The translations under genes and the position numbers were made by a program. The notes under the pieces were generated by a model, which saw only the letters and a list, made by a program, of their open reading frames with translations, did no database searches and was not told the origin of the DNA. A stretch of 64,000 bases of DNA, taken from NCBI RefSeq assembly GCF_031157525.1, contig NZ_JAVIXR010000014.1, forward strand, positions 22,139-86,138, given 5' to 3'. Below, piece after piece: positions 11,889 through 20,688 of this stretch; within the stretch, counting starts at the first letter, position 1; each line of letters opens with the position of its first letter. This DNA is from Marinobacter sediminicola (GTDB lineage: Bacteria; Pseudomonadota; Gammaproteobacteria; Pseudomonadales; Oleiphilaceae).

Positions 11889-11949
11889 CTAACTATAACA
11901 GTAGAATATCAGAGCTATCCAAGGTTCGTCAGAACCGGATCGCCGCTGC

Positions 11950-12213
11950 TTAGGCAGCAGCTGGAACGATGCTTACGAACTTGCGGTTCTGTGGACCTTT
12001 CACTTCGAACACAACCTGACCGTCTGCCTTCGCAAACAGAGTGTGATCTTTGCCCAGGCCAACATTGGTGCCTGCGTGGAAACGGGTTCCGCGCTGACGC
12101 ACGATAATGCTGCCTGCAGATACTGCTTCGCCGCCGTAGCGCTTGACACCAAGTCGTTTCGACTCGGAATCGCGACCGTTACGGGTACTACCTGCTGCTT
12201 TTTTGTGAGCCAT
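11950..12213 (-). CDS. rpmA: 50S ribosomal protein L27
   Basis: Ribosomal protein whose flexible N-terminus reaches the peptidyl transferase centre. 87 aa beginning [20 protein letters not shown], with the conserved [16 protein letters not shown]. There is no Firmicutes-type cleavable N-terminal extension. A good AGGAG site precedes the ATG. It is co-transcribed with rplU, 35 bases downstream of it. Confidence 0.98.
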   Translation of the reverse strand: MAHKKAAGSTRNGRDSESKRLGVKRYGGEAVSAGSIIVRQRGTRFHAGTNVGLGKDHTLFAKADGQVVFEVKGPQNRKFVSIVPAAA

Positions 12214-12248
12214 GACAAGCCTCCTGATTAAGGGGTGTTTTTCAGGAC

Positions 12249-12560
12249 TTAACCCTGAATACCCGTGATCTTGACTTCAGTAAACCACTGACGGTGGCCC
12301 TGACGCTTCATTGAGTGCTTACGACGACGGAATTTGATGATGTTAATCTTGTCGTGACGGCCGTGGCTAACCACTTCTGCAGTCACTTTGGCACCATCAA
12401 CTACCGGCGCGCCAACTTTGAAGTTGTCGCCATCAGCGATCAGCAGAACGCGGTCAAACTCAATGTTGCCGCCTGTTTCCACTTCAAGCTTTTCCAGCTT
12501 CAGCGTTTCGCCTTCTTTAACACGGTGCTGTTTACCACCGCTAACAATAACTGCGTACAT
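12249..12560 (-). CDS. rplU: 50S ribosomal protein L21
   Basis: 23S rRNA-binding protein, 103 aa. It begins [18 protein letters not shown] and ends with the family motif [17 protein letters not shown]. It is the first gene of the rplU-rpmA transcript and divergent from ispB, the standard arrangement in proteobacteria. Confidence 0.98.
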   Translation of the reverse strand: MYAVIVSGGKQHRVKEGETLKLEKLEVETGGNIEFDRVLLIADGDNFKVGAPVVDGAKVTAEVVSHGRHDKINIIKFRRRKHSMKRQGHRQWFTEVKITGIQG

Positions 12561-12670
12561 TAACTTTACTCCGCGATTGACCCATCCCTGCTCTTATCCA
12601 CCTGGTTCTAAGGGAAGCGCTTCGGCAACCCTATAGCAGGGAGCGCAGGTTGGGATGAGTTGGGCGCGTG

Positions 12671-12699
12671 ATTGTACGAAAAGGCGGCCAGCAATACAA
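12671..12699 (-). promoter_or_regulatory. Sigma70 promoter of rplU-rpmA
   Basis: On the minus strand TTGTAT (12694-12699) and TACAAT (12671-12676) are 17 bases apart and point at rplU, leaving a leader of about 100 bases. Confidence 0.65.
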
Positions 12700-12705
12700 G
12701 CCAAG

Positions 12706-12734
12706 TTGACACTAACCGCTGCAATACCTAGCAT
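12706..12734 (+). promoter_or_regulatory. Sigma70 promoter of ispB
   Basis: TTGACA (12706-12711) and TAGCAT (12729-12734) are 17 bases apart and face ispB. This promoter is back to back with the rplU promoter; the -35 boxes are only six bases apart, so the two could compete for polymerase. Confidence 0.65.
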
Positions 12735-12810
12735 TGCCGCAACCTGCCTGTATTAACAGTACACTAGACAGCTATCTAACCACGACATCAGCAAGGGATC
12801 CACAAGCCGC

Positions 12811-13779
12811 ATGACAGCCCAGCGCATTTACGACACCGTGGCAGACGACTTCAGCCGCGTTAATGACCTGATCATCCAGCGGCTTTCCTCCGATGTTCCC
12901 CTGGTGGAAAAAATAGCCCAACACATTATTGAAAGCGGCGGTAAGCGGCTGAGACCCTTACTGGTTTTACTTTCCAGCCGAGCTGCTGGTTATAGTAAAG
13001 ACGAACACTTGAAGCTGGCTGTGGTGATTGAATTCCTGCACACCGCCACCCTGCTCCACGACGATGTGGTGGATACATCGGATATGCGCCGGGGCCGCAG
13101 CACGGCAAATGCCAACTGGGGGAATGCCCCAAGCGTATTAGTAGGCGATTTCCTCTACGCCCGCGCATTCGAGATGATGGTAGAGCTTAAAAGCCTGCCT
13201 ATTATGGAGATTCTGTCTCACGCCACTGCGGTGATCGCCCAAGGCGAAGTGATGCAACTGATGAACGTGAAGAACCCGGATCTCACCGAAGATCAGTACA
13301 TGACTGTGATTCACAACAAAACCGCCATGCTGTTCGAAGCGGCGTCACACTCCGGAGCCATACTCGCCAATGCAAGCGACGCTCAGGAACAGGCGCTGAA
13401 AAACTACGGCAAACACTTGGGGCTGGCTTTCCAATTGGTGGACGATGTTCTGGATTACCGCGGTGACGCCCAAACCATGGGCAAAAACGTAGGCGATGAT
13501 CTGGCGGAAGGCAAGACTACCCTGCCGCTGATTCATGCCATGGCGAATAGTAGCGAGGCGGACCGCCAACTCATACGCCAGGCTATCCGCAAAGGCGGAC
13601 TGGGTGATTTGTCAAAGGTTCTCGAACTGGTAGAAGCATCTGGTGCACTGGAGTACACCATGGAGCGAGCCAGGGCCGAAGCCTCCAAAGCTTCTGACAC
13701 CCTGAACGCACTCCCTGACTCGCCCCATAAAGAAGCTCTGGAACTGCTGACCCAAGTCGCCGTGGCGCGAGTCAGCTAA
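12811..13779 (+). CDS. ispB: Octaprenyl (polyprenyl) diphosphate synthase
   Basis: Trans-prenyltransferase making the side chain of ubiquinone, and of menaquinone if present, from FPP and IPP. Both Asp-rich motifs are present: DDVVDTSDMRRG (FARM) and LVDDVLDYRG (SARM), together with GGKRLRPLLVLL. The residue before the first DD motif is small, as in long-chain synthases; exact chain length (C40 or C45) cannot be told from sequence. 322 aa. Substrates come from the MEP pathway that ispH completes. Confidence 0.96.
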   Translation: MTAQRIYDTVADDFSRVNDLIIQRLSSDVPLVEKIAQHIIESGGKRLRPLLVLLSSRAAGYSKDEHLKLAVVIEFLHTATLLHDDVVDTSDMRRGRSTANANWGNAPSVLVGDFLYARAFEMMVELKSLPIMEILSHATAVIAQGEVMQLMNVKNPDLTEDQYMTVIHNKTAMLFEAASHSGAILANASDAQEQALKNYGKHLGLAFQLVDDVLDYRGDAQTMGKNVGDDLAEGKTTLPLIHAMANSSEADRQLIRQAIRKGGLGDLSKVLELVEASGALEYTMERARAEASKASDTLNALPDSPHKEALELLTQVAVARVS

Positions 13780-13787
13780 AGCCTGTT

Positions 13788-14771
13788 TTATAGACCATCA
13801 CGCCCGTGGGGAGCGGTGAAGTCCAGCTGCGGTCCCACCGGCACAACCTGTGTTGGGTTGATAGTGCGCTGGCTAACATAGTAGTGCTGCTTGATCTGGC
13901 GAATATCCACAGTATCGGCCACACCCGGCACCTGATACAGCTCCCTCAGATAACCTGAAAGTGCCGGGAAATCGCTGATACGCTGGCGATTGCATTTGAA
14001 GTGGCTGTAATAAACCGCATCAAACCGAACCAGCGTTGTGAACAACCGCCAATCCGCTTCAGTGATGGTGCTCCCCGTCAGATACCGCTGCTTCGACAGC
14101 TTGGCTTCCAGCCAGTCCAACGACTCGAACAACTCGGCATAGGCCTTTTCATACTCATCTTGAGCCGTGGCAAACCCTGCCTTGTAAACACCGTTGTTAA
14201 CCGTGTTGTAAACCCGCTCATTCACTGCATCAATATCTGCCTGCAGCGCTTCCGGGTAAAAATCCAGATTGGTGTTTACACCCTCAAGGCCATCAAACGC
14301 CGAGTTGAACATGCGGATAATCTCCGCCGACTCGTTGCTGGCGATGGTGTTCTGGTGCTTGTCCCACAATGTAGGGACCGTCACTCGCCCGGTGTAATCA
14401 GGCGCAGCTTTGGTATACACCTGATGCATAAAGCGGAAATCATGCAGGTCGTCTTTATGGGCGCTGTCATCCGGCCGGAACTCCCAGCCGTTCTCAACCA
14501 TATCCGGGTGCACAACCGACACGGAAATATGCTTCTCAAGACCTTTCAACTTCCGAAAGATTAGGGTTCGATGGGCCCAGGGGCAAGCCAGGGAGACATA
14601 CAAATGATAACGCCCGGACTCCGCCTTGAAACCACCCTCACCGGCTGGCCCAGCGGAACCATCGGCGGTCACCCAGTTGCGGAACCGTGCCGCTTCACGC
14701 TCGAATTTGCCACCGGTTTTGCTGGTGTCGTACCACTTGTCCTGCCATTTCCCGTCAACAAGAAGACCCAT
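13788..14771 (-). CDS. yqjG: Glutathionyl-hydroquinone reductase (Xi-class GST, YqjG type)
   Basis: Reduces S-glutathionyl-hydroquinones with glutathione, releasing the hydroquinone and GSSG. The active-site cysteine is Cys63 in LACPWAHRTL, the Xi-class signature replacing Ser or Tyr of ordinary GSTs. The C-terminal helical domain contains RYLTGSTITEADWRLFTTLVR. Length 327 aa is typical. It is divergent from a YhaJ-like LysR gene; E. coli also carries yqjG close to yhaJ. The likely role is detoxification of quinones, perhaps from aromatic compound breakdown. Confidence 0.93.
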   Translation of the reverse strand: MGLLVDGKWQDKWYDTSKTGGKFEREAARFRNWVTADGSAGPAGEGGFKAESGRYHLYVSLACPWAHRTLIFRKLKGLEKHISVSVVHPDMVENGWEFRPDDSAHKDDLHDFRFMHQVYTKAAPDYTGRVTVPTLWDKHQNTIASNESAEIIRMFNSAFDGLEGVNTNLDFYPEALQADIDAVNERVYNTVNNGVYKAGFATAQDEYEKAYAELFESLDWLEAKLSKQRYLTGSTITEADWRLFTTLVRFDAVYYSHFKCNRQRISDFPALSGYLRELYQVPGVADTVDIRQIKQHYYVSQRTINPTQVVPVGPQLDFTAPHGRDGL

Positions 14772-14936
14772 AATGAATACTCCTCAAAAGTTCTGAATTA
14801 ACGTGCCAACCCCAGTGAAGGCCAGCACCAGATACTGGCCCGACAGACGCGAACGCCATATGTAAAGAAGGATAGCGGCCATACTGTTACACTCTCAAGC
14901 AACCAATTCTGGCCAACAACTTCAGATAATTCGAAC

Positions 14937-15848
14937 ATGCACACAGCCATCACCATAGACGCTCTGCGAGTCCTCGACGCCATCAACCGCAAAGGCAGCT
15001 TCGCCGGCGCTGCCGGCGAGCTTTTCCGGGTGCCATCGGCGATCAGCTACACCGTGCAAAAACTCGAGGAAGACCTGAACGTAGCCTTATTCGACAGAAG
15101 TGGTCACCGCGCCGTGCTCACGCCCGCAGGTATTTACCTACTCGAAGAAGGTCGCATTTTGCTTGATGCCGCCGAGAATCTTGCCCATTCAACCCGGCAG
15201 GTTGCGCAAGGCTGGGAAACCAGGCTGCGGATTGGCTTTAACTCTCTGCTGCCTGCGGAATGTCTGTTTCCGGCCATCAAAGACTTCAGCGCCTTGGGCG
15301 TGCCGGTCGATGTCCAGATTGTCGAAGAAGTGTTTGCCGGCACCTGGGATGCACTCCAAAGCCGCAGGGTGGACCTTATTGTGGGAGCTGACGACATCAG
15401 CAAACCCGCCGGAAACTTTACGTGCCAAAACCTTGGCGTAATGGATTTCATTTTTGTCGTTTCACCTGGCCATCCTCTGGCGAGCTCAGAAGAACCCCTG
15501 AGCGAAGAAGACATCTTCCGCTTTCCAGCTGCCGTTGCCGCCGACTCGTCCCGATCCTTACCTGCTGGGCACGCAGGCATTTTCCACCGCCAACGCACTT
15601 TGACCGGCACCACCATGGCTCACAAAATTGCGTTACAAAAGGCGGGCCTTGGCGTGGGCTGGCTACCTCGCTCACGGGTAAATGATCTTGTTGCTGCCGG
15701 CCAACTCATTGAAAAGCAGGTGAGCGAACCAAGACAGCCCGTGTCACTCCAGGCAGCCAGACACGCCGATGACAAAGGTAAGGCCCTGATGTGGTTTTGG
15801 AATAGACTGGTCGACGACCCGGCAATAGCACGCTGGCTAAAAGTTTAA
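14937..15848 (+). CDS. LysR-family transcriptional regulator, YhaJ-like
   Basis: 303 aa with an N-terminal winged HTH (about residues 6-65, SFAGAAGELFRVPSAISYTV and QKLEEDLNVALFDRSGHRAV) and a C-terminal periplasmic-binding-like effector domain. The HTH region is close to E. coli YhaJ: ALRV-DAI-R-GSFA-AA-EL-RVPSA-SYT-QKLEE. YhaJ regulates the neighbouring yqjF and responds to aromatic or quinone products. Here the gene is divergent from yqjG across 165 bases, so autoregulation plus control of yqjG is the natural inference. The effector is not known from sequence. Confidence 0.88.
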   Translation: MHTAITIDALRVLDAINRKGSFAGAAGELFRVPSAISYTVQKLEEDLNVALFDRSGHRAVLTPAGIYLLEEGRILLDAAENLAHSTRQVAQGWETRLRIGFNSLLPAECLFPAIKDFSALGVPVDVQIVEEVFAGTWDALQSRRVDLIVGADDISKPAGNFTCQNLGVMDFIFVVSPGHPLASSEEPLSEEDIFRFPAAVAADSSRSLPAGHAGIFHRQRTLTGTTMAHKIALQKAGLGVGWLPRSRVNDLVAAGQLIEKQVSEPRQPVSLQAARHADDKGKALMWFWNRLVDDPAIARWLKV

Positions 15849-15974
15849 GCGCCCCCGACAAGGCGCGGAGCATAATGACTCCGCAACAGAGCTCTTGCAG
15901 GCAAATGAGTCAACGGCATCAACAGTCTGTTCATTTATACTGGGGCAAATGTTATTAACGAACGGAGCTCATTG

Positions 15975-17504
15975 ATGCGGCAGCTATCGGAACTGGACGC
16001 CTCCTTCCTGTATCTGGAATCAGATAATGCACCGATGCACATCGGCAGTATTTACCTATTTGATGCCAGCGAGCGGGAAACACCTCTGGCGTTCAGTACC
16101 TTTATTGCCTATTTGCGAAGCCGCCTTCACGTTGTCCCTGTATTCCGCCAACTGCTGAAAGAAATTCCTCTACGCATGGGCCGGCCCTACTGGATTGATG
16201 ATCCTGATTTCAGCATTGAGCGGCATCTGGCGTATGTCAGTCTCGGCGAAAACAGCAGGGAATCACACCTGATGACCCTTGCATCCAAAATTCTGGAAGA
16301 TCCGCTGAAGCGTGACCGCCCACTCTGGCATATTACCTTCGTGGACGGCTTCCGGCTGGGCGATGAGAATGAGGGCAAGGCAGGCTTCGCCCTCATTGTA
16401 AAACTGCACCATGCGGCTATCGATGCGTTCAGCGGCGCTGAAATCATGGGCAAGCTGCTGGAATACACGCCTGAGCCGCAACCCATCCGCGCGCCACGCC
16501 CCTGGCAACCGCGCCCGAAACCGTCAGAGGAGCGCGTCGTTCTACAGGCGGGGGTAAACATGCTGCGAACGCCCTGGCGCGTGACTTCTCTGGCCGTTGG
16601 CGCGGCAGAGGCAACGGTGCGCGGGCTGGTTCAAAAGCAACTGCGGAAAATACCTCTGCCATTCCCGATATTTTCAGCTCCGCACAGCCCATTCAACCGC
16701 CAGATTACAGCCAATCGTCAATTAATCTCTGCAAAGGTCGATTTGTCGCGACTGAAAGCAATCAAAGCATCTCTGGTGGATGTAACGCTTAACGATGTGG
16801 TGCTGGGGCTATGTGCAGAAACACTGCAGCGATATTTGAATGATCAGGGTGCGAGCACTATCGAATCGTTAATTGCCATGACGCCCATCTCCGTGCGCTC
16901 ACGCACGTTGAACAAAGCCACCGGCAGCCAGATGTCTGCCATGCTTCTGGACCTGGCAACCAATGAACGTAACCCGGCCCAGCGTATTCGTCGGATTCAC
17001 TGGAACGCTGTCGCCTCCGAGCCATACCGTGAGGCCATAGCCGCAGATCGGCTAACTGAATTGCTGCCCTCAACGATGCTTGCGCTATCAGCACGGCTGT
17101 ATTCGGAGCTGCAGATTGCGCAACGCTACCAACCGGTATTCAACCTACCCATTACCAACGTGCCCGGTCCACAGGTCCCTCTTTACTTACAGGGCGCCAG
17201 GCTGGTGCAACAGTACAATGCCGCCCCGCTGTTCGACAGTCTGGGCCTGGGCATTGTGGCTGTAAGCTATCAAGGCAGCCTCACCCTTAACTTCACCATC
17301 TGCCCGGATGTCGTCGCTCATGGAGATTCACTCCAACGCTATGTCTGCGACAGCCTTGTCGCCATCGAAGATGCTGCCATCGAGCTCCCGCCCGAGGAAA
17401 TGCACACCCCGCTTGAAGAAACCCGAAGCCAGAGCCTGGCAGACGATGCCATGAACCTGCTTGAAGCCGCACTACAGAAACTGACGGCGCGCTTCAAGCG
17501 ATAA
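15975..17504 (+). CDS. Wax ester synthase / diacylglycerol acyltransferase (WS/DGAT)
   Basis: Bifunctional acyl-CoA:alcohol / acyl-CoA:diacylglycerol acyltransferase family, 509 aa, making storage wax esters or triacylglycerol at the inner membrane surface. Family marks: MRQLSELDASFLYLES at the N-terminus, DRPLWHITFVDG (PLW), catalytic HHAAIDA at residues 145-151, LNDVVLGLC (ND motif) and the NVPGPQVPLYL motif. The second catalytic-site position is Ala rather than the usual Gly (HHxxxDG becomes HHxxxDA); the catalytic His-His and Asp are kept. ATG at 15975 is chosen because GGAG lies seven bases upstream. Such genes are common in Marinobacter, Acinetobacter and Alcanivorax, often in several copies; this one may be a minor isoform. 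Confidence 0.93.
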   Translation: MRQLSELDASFLYLESDNAPMHIGSIYLFDASERETPLAFSTFIAYLRSRLHVVPVFRQLLKEIPLRMGRPYWIDDPDFSIERHLAYVSLGENSRESHLMTLASKILEDPLKRDRPLWHITFVDGFRLGDENEGKAGFALIVKLHHAAIDAFSGAEIMGKLLEYTPEPQPIRAPRPWQPRPKPSEERVVLQAGVNMLRTPWRVTSLAVGAAEATVRGLVQKQLRKIPLPFPIFSAPHSPFNRQITANRQLISAKVDLSRLKAIKASLVDVTLNDVVLGLCAETLQRYLNDQGASTIESLIAMTPISVRSRTLNKATGSQMSAMLLDLATNERNPAQRIRRIHWNAVASEPYREAIAADRLTELLPSTMLALSARLYSELQIAQRYQPVFNLPITNVPGPQVPLYLQGARLVQQYNAAPLFDSLGLGIVAVSYQGSLTLNFTICPDVVAHGDSLQRYVCDSLVAIEDAAIELPPEEMHTPLEETRSQSLADDAMNLLEAALQKLTARFKR

Positions 17505-17527
17505 CGAGCCTTATGAACGCTGTGCGT

Positions 17528-18220
17528 TTACTCGAATGCCCAGCGCAGAAACGCCTTTTTGTCTTCGTCGCTCGCGGTTTCCCAGACGGATTTGAGACGA
17601 CTCAGCGCATCCACGCCATCATTAGTTGCGGTGGCACTATCAGCGGATAAAGGTGTCCGCTCTGACCCTGCAGTGTCGGCCGGCAACCAATTTGTAGAGT
17701 GCGCAAGGGCCAGGCCATCACCTCCCACAACAGCTGCGGAAAATTCAGGAATCTCTTTCTCGGCCTGTTTGCGGGATTCAGGCTTGGAGAACTCGAATCG
17801 GTAGGTAGCCTTGGGGCTCGCCTCAAAGCGCACGACTTGCGGCTTACTTTCAATAATGTGAACCTGTGACTCACCGTTTTCCACAACCCCGGATTTCGCC
17901 CAAATGGTTTTGTAGGTGAACACTACCTCGTTTTCACCCGGTAGAAGCGCATAATCCAACGCTAGGTCATCCATCAAATAATTCTTCATTTTGCGGCCGT
18001 TAACCTGGCTCACATGAATAGCACCTGGTGCTTTCAAGATTGCCGCGTTTTCGGCACCTGCCGGGTCACCCTCCCACGTCTCGAGCTTGGTTATTGCCGT
18101 TGAGCAGCCTGCCAGAGTTGTCAGCAACACCGCCGCAAGCGCAAACCGGCACGCCTGGCACCAACGGCTTAAATGGCTCATCTCCAGTCTTGCAACACGT
18201 AAAAAGTACACCATACTCAT
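17528..18220 (-). CDS. DUF2057 (YccT-like) family predicted lipoprotein
   Basis: 230 aa exported protein. The N-terminus has a basic stretch, a hydrophobic helix and the lipobox LAGC with Cys39 as lipidation site. The mature part resembles the DUF2057/YccT family: a short beta-rich domain with DDLALDYALLPGENEVVFTY, and the C-terminal signature SRLKSVWETASDEDKKAFLR, which mirrors LKYWFKLAD-Q-RNTFLQWAE of E. coli YccT. YccT limits curli production in Salmonella and E. coli, but those homologues are not lipidated; no function can be assigned here. ATG at 18220 has the strong site AAGGAG six bases upstream. It is convergent with the WS/DGAT gene. Confidence 0.8.
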   Translation of the reverse strand: MSMVYFLRVARLEMSHLSRWCQACRFALAAVLLTTLAGCSTAITKLETWEGDPAGAENAAILKAPGAIHVSQVNGRKMKNYLMDDLALDYALLPGENEVVFTYKTIWAKSGVVENGESQVHIIESKPQVVRFEASPKATYRFEFSKPESRKQAEKEIPEFSAAVVGGDGLALAHSTNWLPADTAGSERTPLSADSATATNDGVDALSRLKSVWETASDEDKKAFLRWAFE

Positions 18221-18469
18221 GTTATCTCCTTAAGGGTAAGGGGAAGCCCGGTGCGAGAATGCAGCCAGCTATTGCGCATTTTGAACATCGAAACCACTAA
18301 GGGCAACCGAATGAGCAAAGATGCGCTAAAGTCCGACCCGCCGTGGCAACGTCTGTTTAAATGTTAATAATTGTTGAATTTGCCGGAAATTGGTTTAATT
18401 TTAAACAGGACCTTATCAATCACACTGCGCCCGACATACAAAATCAGAAGTCAGGCACCGGAGCCGGCC

Positions 18470-18673
18470 ATGAACACCCAGGTCAGATCAGGAGAAGACA
18501 GACACATTCCCTTTCGTAGCAGTCGGTATTTTTGCGTCGGGAACAAATGGTATTTCACGACCAGAGAGGGCTTTGACAGCGGCCCCTTCGCATCAAGGGA
18601 GCGCGCTGAAATCGGGTTAAAGCGCTTCCTTCATGTCGTGAGGTTGCTCCCGGAAGAGATGCAGGTGCACTAA
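18470..18673 (+). CDS. Small conserved protein, DUF6316-like
   Basis: 67 aa, cytoplasmic, no signal peptide or membrane segment. Core pattern: RSSRYFCVGNKWYFTTREG, FDSGPFASRERAEIGLKRFL. This resembles the short DUF6316-type proteins of Pseudomonas and Marinobacter, in which an aromatic-rich beta hairpin is followed by a helix. ATG at 18470 with GGAG ten bases upstream is preferred; the frame is open further upstream but the sequence there is unlike coding sequence. It stands alone between divergent and convergent neighbours. Function unknown. Confidence 0.68.
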   Translation: MNTQVRSGEDRHIPFRSSRYFCVGNKWYFTTREGFDSGPFASRERAEIGLKRFLHVVRLLPEEMQVH

Positions 18674-18727
18674 GGCCAGTCACACGCCGGCGCACCCATG
18701 CATACCGCAAATGCGTTTCCGGGAGAC

Positions 18728-19255
18728 TTAAAGGATGAACGGCATCAGCCAAGTGTCAATCGCGAGTAGGCAAAGCAGTGCCATGGCGGCTGCGACGACG
18801 TCATCTACCATGATCCCCAGCCCGCCTGGCAATCGCTCATCCAGCCAGCTGATAGGCCATGGCTTCAGCACATCGAACAGCCTGAATACCAGAAACGCCA
18901 ACAATACGCCGTAAATATTCTCTGGAAACAAGCCAAGGGCAATCCACATCCCCACAAACTCGTCCCACACGATACCGCCGTGGTCGTGCACTTTTAAATC
19001 GGCCGCGGTTTTTCCACATAGCCAAATGCCCACCACGAAGGCCAATGCAACAACCAGCCAGTAAGCAGCAGGCGGCAACCAGGCAAAGCAGTACCACAGT
19101 GGAATAGCAGCCAGGCTCCCCCAAGTTCCCGGGGCCCGTGGCGCTGCGCCGCTACCAAAGCCGAAGGCTAACAAGTGCACGGGGTTTTTCAGAAATCCCG
19201 GCGGCAAAATGGCCTGTGGCAAATCCGGCTCTGGCCACTGATCTTCCTGGGTCAT
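18728..19255 (-). CDS. pgpA: Phosphatidylglycerophosphatase A
   Basis: Inner-membrane phosphatase converting phosphatidylglycerophosphate to phosphatidylglycerol. 175 aa. Motifs: FGSGAAPRAPGTWGSLAAIP, HDHGGIVWDEFVGMWIAL with the metal-binding acidic residues, and RLFDVLKPWPISWLDE. Three or four hydrophobic segments are visible. The ATG overlaps the thiL stop codon by four bases (ATGA). It follows nusB-thiL, as in E. coli and Pseudomonas. Confidence 0.95.
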   Translation of the reverse strand: MTQEDQWPEPDLPQAILPPGFLKNPVHLLAFGFGSGAAPRAPGTWGSLAAIPLWYCFAWLPPAAYWLVVALAFVVGIWLCGKTAADLKVHDHGGIVWDEFVGMWIALGLFPENIYGVLLAFLVFRLFDVLKPWPISWLDERLPGGLGIMVDDVVAAAMALLCLLAIDTWLMPFIL

Positions 19256-20208
19256 GTTTTTCTCCTGAAATGGTCAAAACCTGTCACCTCTGAGCCCGAC
19301 ACTACAGCAGTACCATCGAGGCGCAAACCAGAAGCAGGCTCAATCACACCGATAACGGTGAGTTGTTGCTTTAACGATTTGGGCACACTTGCCCAACGTG
19401 CTTCCGGAATGGTTGCGCACAGCTCGTAATCATCGCCAGAGTTCAGCGCATAACCCGTGGCTGAATCACCTTTCAAGCGAGCGAGTGCCTGCGATACCGG
19501 CACTTGGGTTTGGTCAATATTCGCGCCGACATTAGACGCTTCAAGAATATGATTAAGATCTGCCAGCAATCCGTCGGATACATCAATCGCCGCCGTCGCG
19601 AGGCTCCTCAAAGCCATGCCCAATTTCAGCCTCGGCTGCGGATAGTGATAGCGCTCCAATACCGACTGCTCGTCTTCTGAGGGACTGCGGGCATCAAGAT
19701 AATCCAAGGCCGCCCCCGCATCACCCAAGGTGCCAGACACCACAATCAGATCGCCAGCACATGCTCCGGAGCGTCTGATGGCTCGCCCCTGCTCCACCAA
19801 TCCATGCACCTGCAGGCTTAATGTAAGAGGGCCGCGAGTTGTATCACCTCCGGCAAGCACCAGGCCAAAGGATTCCGCCGCACGACCCAGCCCACGGGCG
19901 AAATCCTGCAACCAGGGTTCATCGACTTCGGGAAGTGTCAGCGCAAGGGTAAAACAGGCGGGCTCGGCACCCATGGCGGCCAGGTCACTCGCAGCTACTG
20001 CAAGGGCCCTCCAGCCGAGATAGTCTGGGCGATAGCCAAGGGGGAAGTGCACACCCTCAACGAGAGTGTCGATAGAAAAAACCAGATCAAAACCGGCGGG
20101 AACACTTTGAATGGCACAGTCGTCGCCCGGTCCCAGCACAACAGAGCGGGAACCGTGCAGACGCGCCAACGGCATGAAATACTGCCGGATCAGCTCAAAT
20201 TCACCCAT
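19252..20208 (-). CDS. thiL: Thiamine-monophosphate kinase
   Basis: Phosphorylates thiamine monophosphate to thiamine pyrophosphate, the active cofactor. 318 aa of the PurM/ThiL ATP-binding fold. Visible motifs: MGEFELIRQYF at the start, VLGPGDDCAI, SIDTLVEGVHF, and the downstream AAIDVSDGLLADLNHIL and NSGDDYELC. It lies three bases after nusB and overlaps pgpA, so it belongs to the ribD-to-pgpA transcript. Confidence 0.96.
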   Translation of the reverse strand: MGEFELIRQYFMPLARLHGSRSVVLGPGDDCAIQSVPAGFDLVFSIDTLVEGVHFPLGYRPDYLGWRALAVAASDLAAMGAEPACFTLALTLPEVDEPWLQDFARGLGRAAESFGLVLAGGDTTRGPLTLSLQVHGLVEQGRAIRRSGACAGDLIVVSGTLGDAGAALDYLDARSPSEDEQSVLERYHYPQPRLKLGMALRSLATAAIDVSDGLLADLNHILEASNVGANIDQTQVPVSQALARLKGDSATGYALNSGDDYELCATIPEARWASVPKSLKQQLTVIGVIEPASGLRLDGTAVVSGSEVTGFDHFRRKT

Positions 20209-20211
20209 CGG

Positions 20212-20688
20212 TTAGCGTGAGCGGGTCTCGGCAAGACGTAAACGACGGCCTAACTTATCGAGCACACTGTTAACAAACTTGTGCCCTTCTGTACCCCCGA
20301 ATCGCTTTGCCAATTCGATGCCCTCATTGATAACAACTTTATACGGCACATCAACCCGGTGGCGCAGTTCGTAGGCACCTACCCGAACAATGGCAAGCTC
20401 CACGGGGTCTACCTCAAGCAGCGGGCGGTCAAGAAAGGGCTCAATCAGCTTGTCCAGCTCCGCCTGTTCACGGTGAACCCCTCGCAGAACATCACGGAAA
20501 TACAAAGAGTCTACCTTGGTCATATCATTATCAACCATGAACTCGGCTTCAATATCCGAAATCGGGCTCTTGGTAAAGTGGCGCTGGTAAAGCCCCTGCA
20601 TTGCCAGAACCCGGGCACGGCGGCGATCGCCAGCTTTTGGCTGGCCTGTCGGCGCCGAACCGGGTGTTGTACCTTCAGTGTCGCTCAT
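20212..20688 (-). CDS. nusB: Transcription antitermination factor NusB
   Basis: All-helical protein that binds boxA RNA together with S10 (NusE) during rRNA antitermination. 158 aa. The family core RRRARVLAMQGLYQ is near the N-terminus, and RVGAYELRHRVDVPYKVVI and EGIELAKRFGGTEGHKFVNS are in the C-terminal half. A disordered Pro/Gly-rich N-tail of about 20 residues precedes the fold. The ATG overlaps the ribH stop (TAATG). Confidence 0.97.
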   Translation of the reverse strand: MSDTEGTTPGSAPTGQPKAGDRRRARVLAMQGLYQRHFTKSPISDIEAEFMVDNDMTKVDSLYFRDVLRGVHREQAELDKLIEPFLDRPLLEVDPVELAIVRVGAYELRHRVDVPYKVVINEGIELAKRFGGTEGHKFVNSVLDKLGRRLRLAETRSR

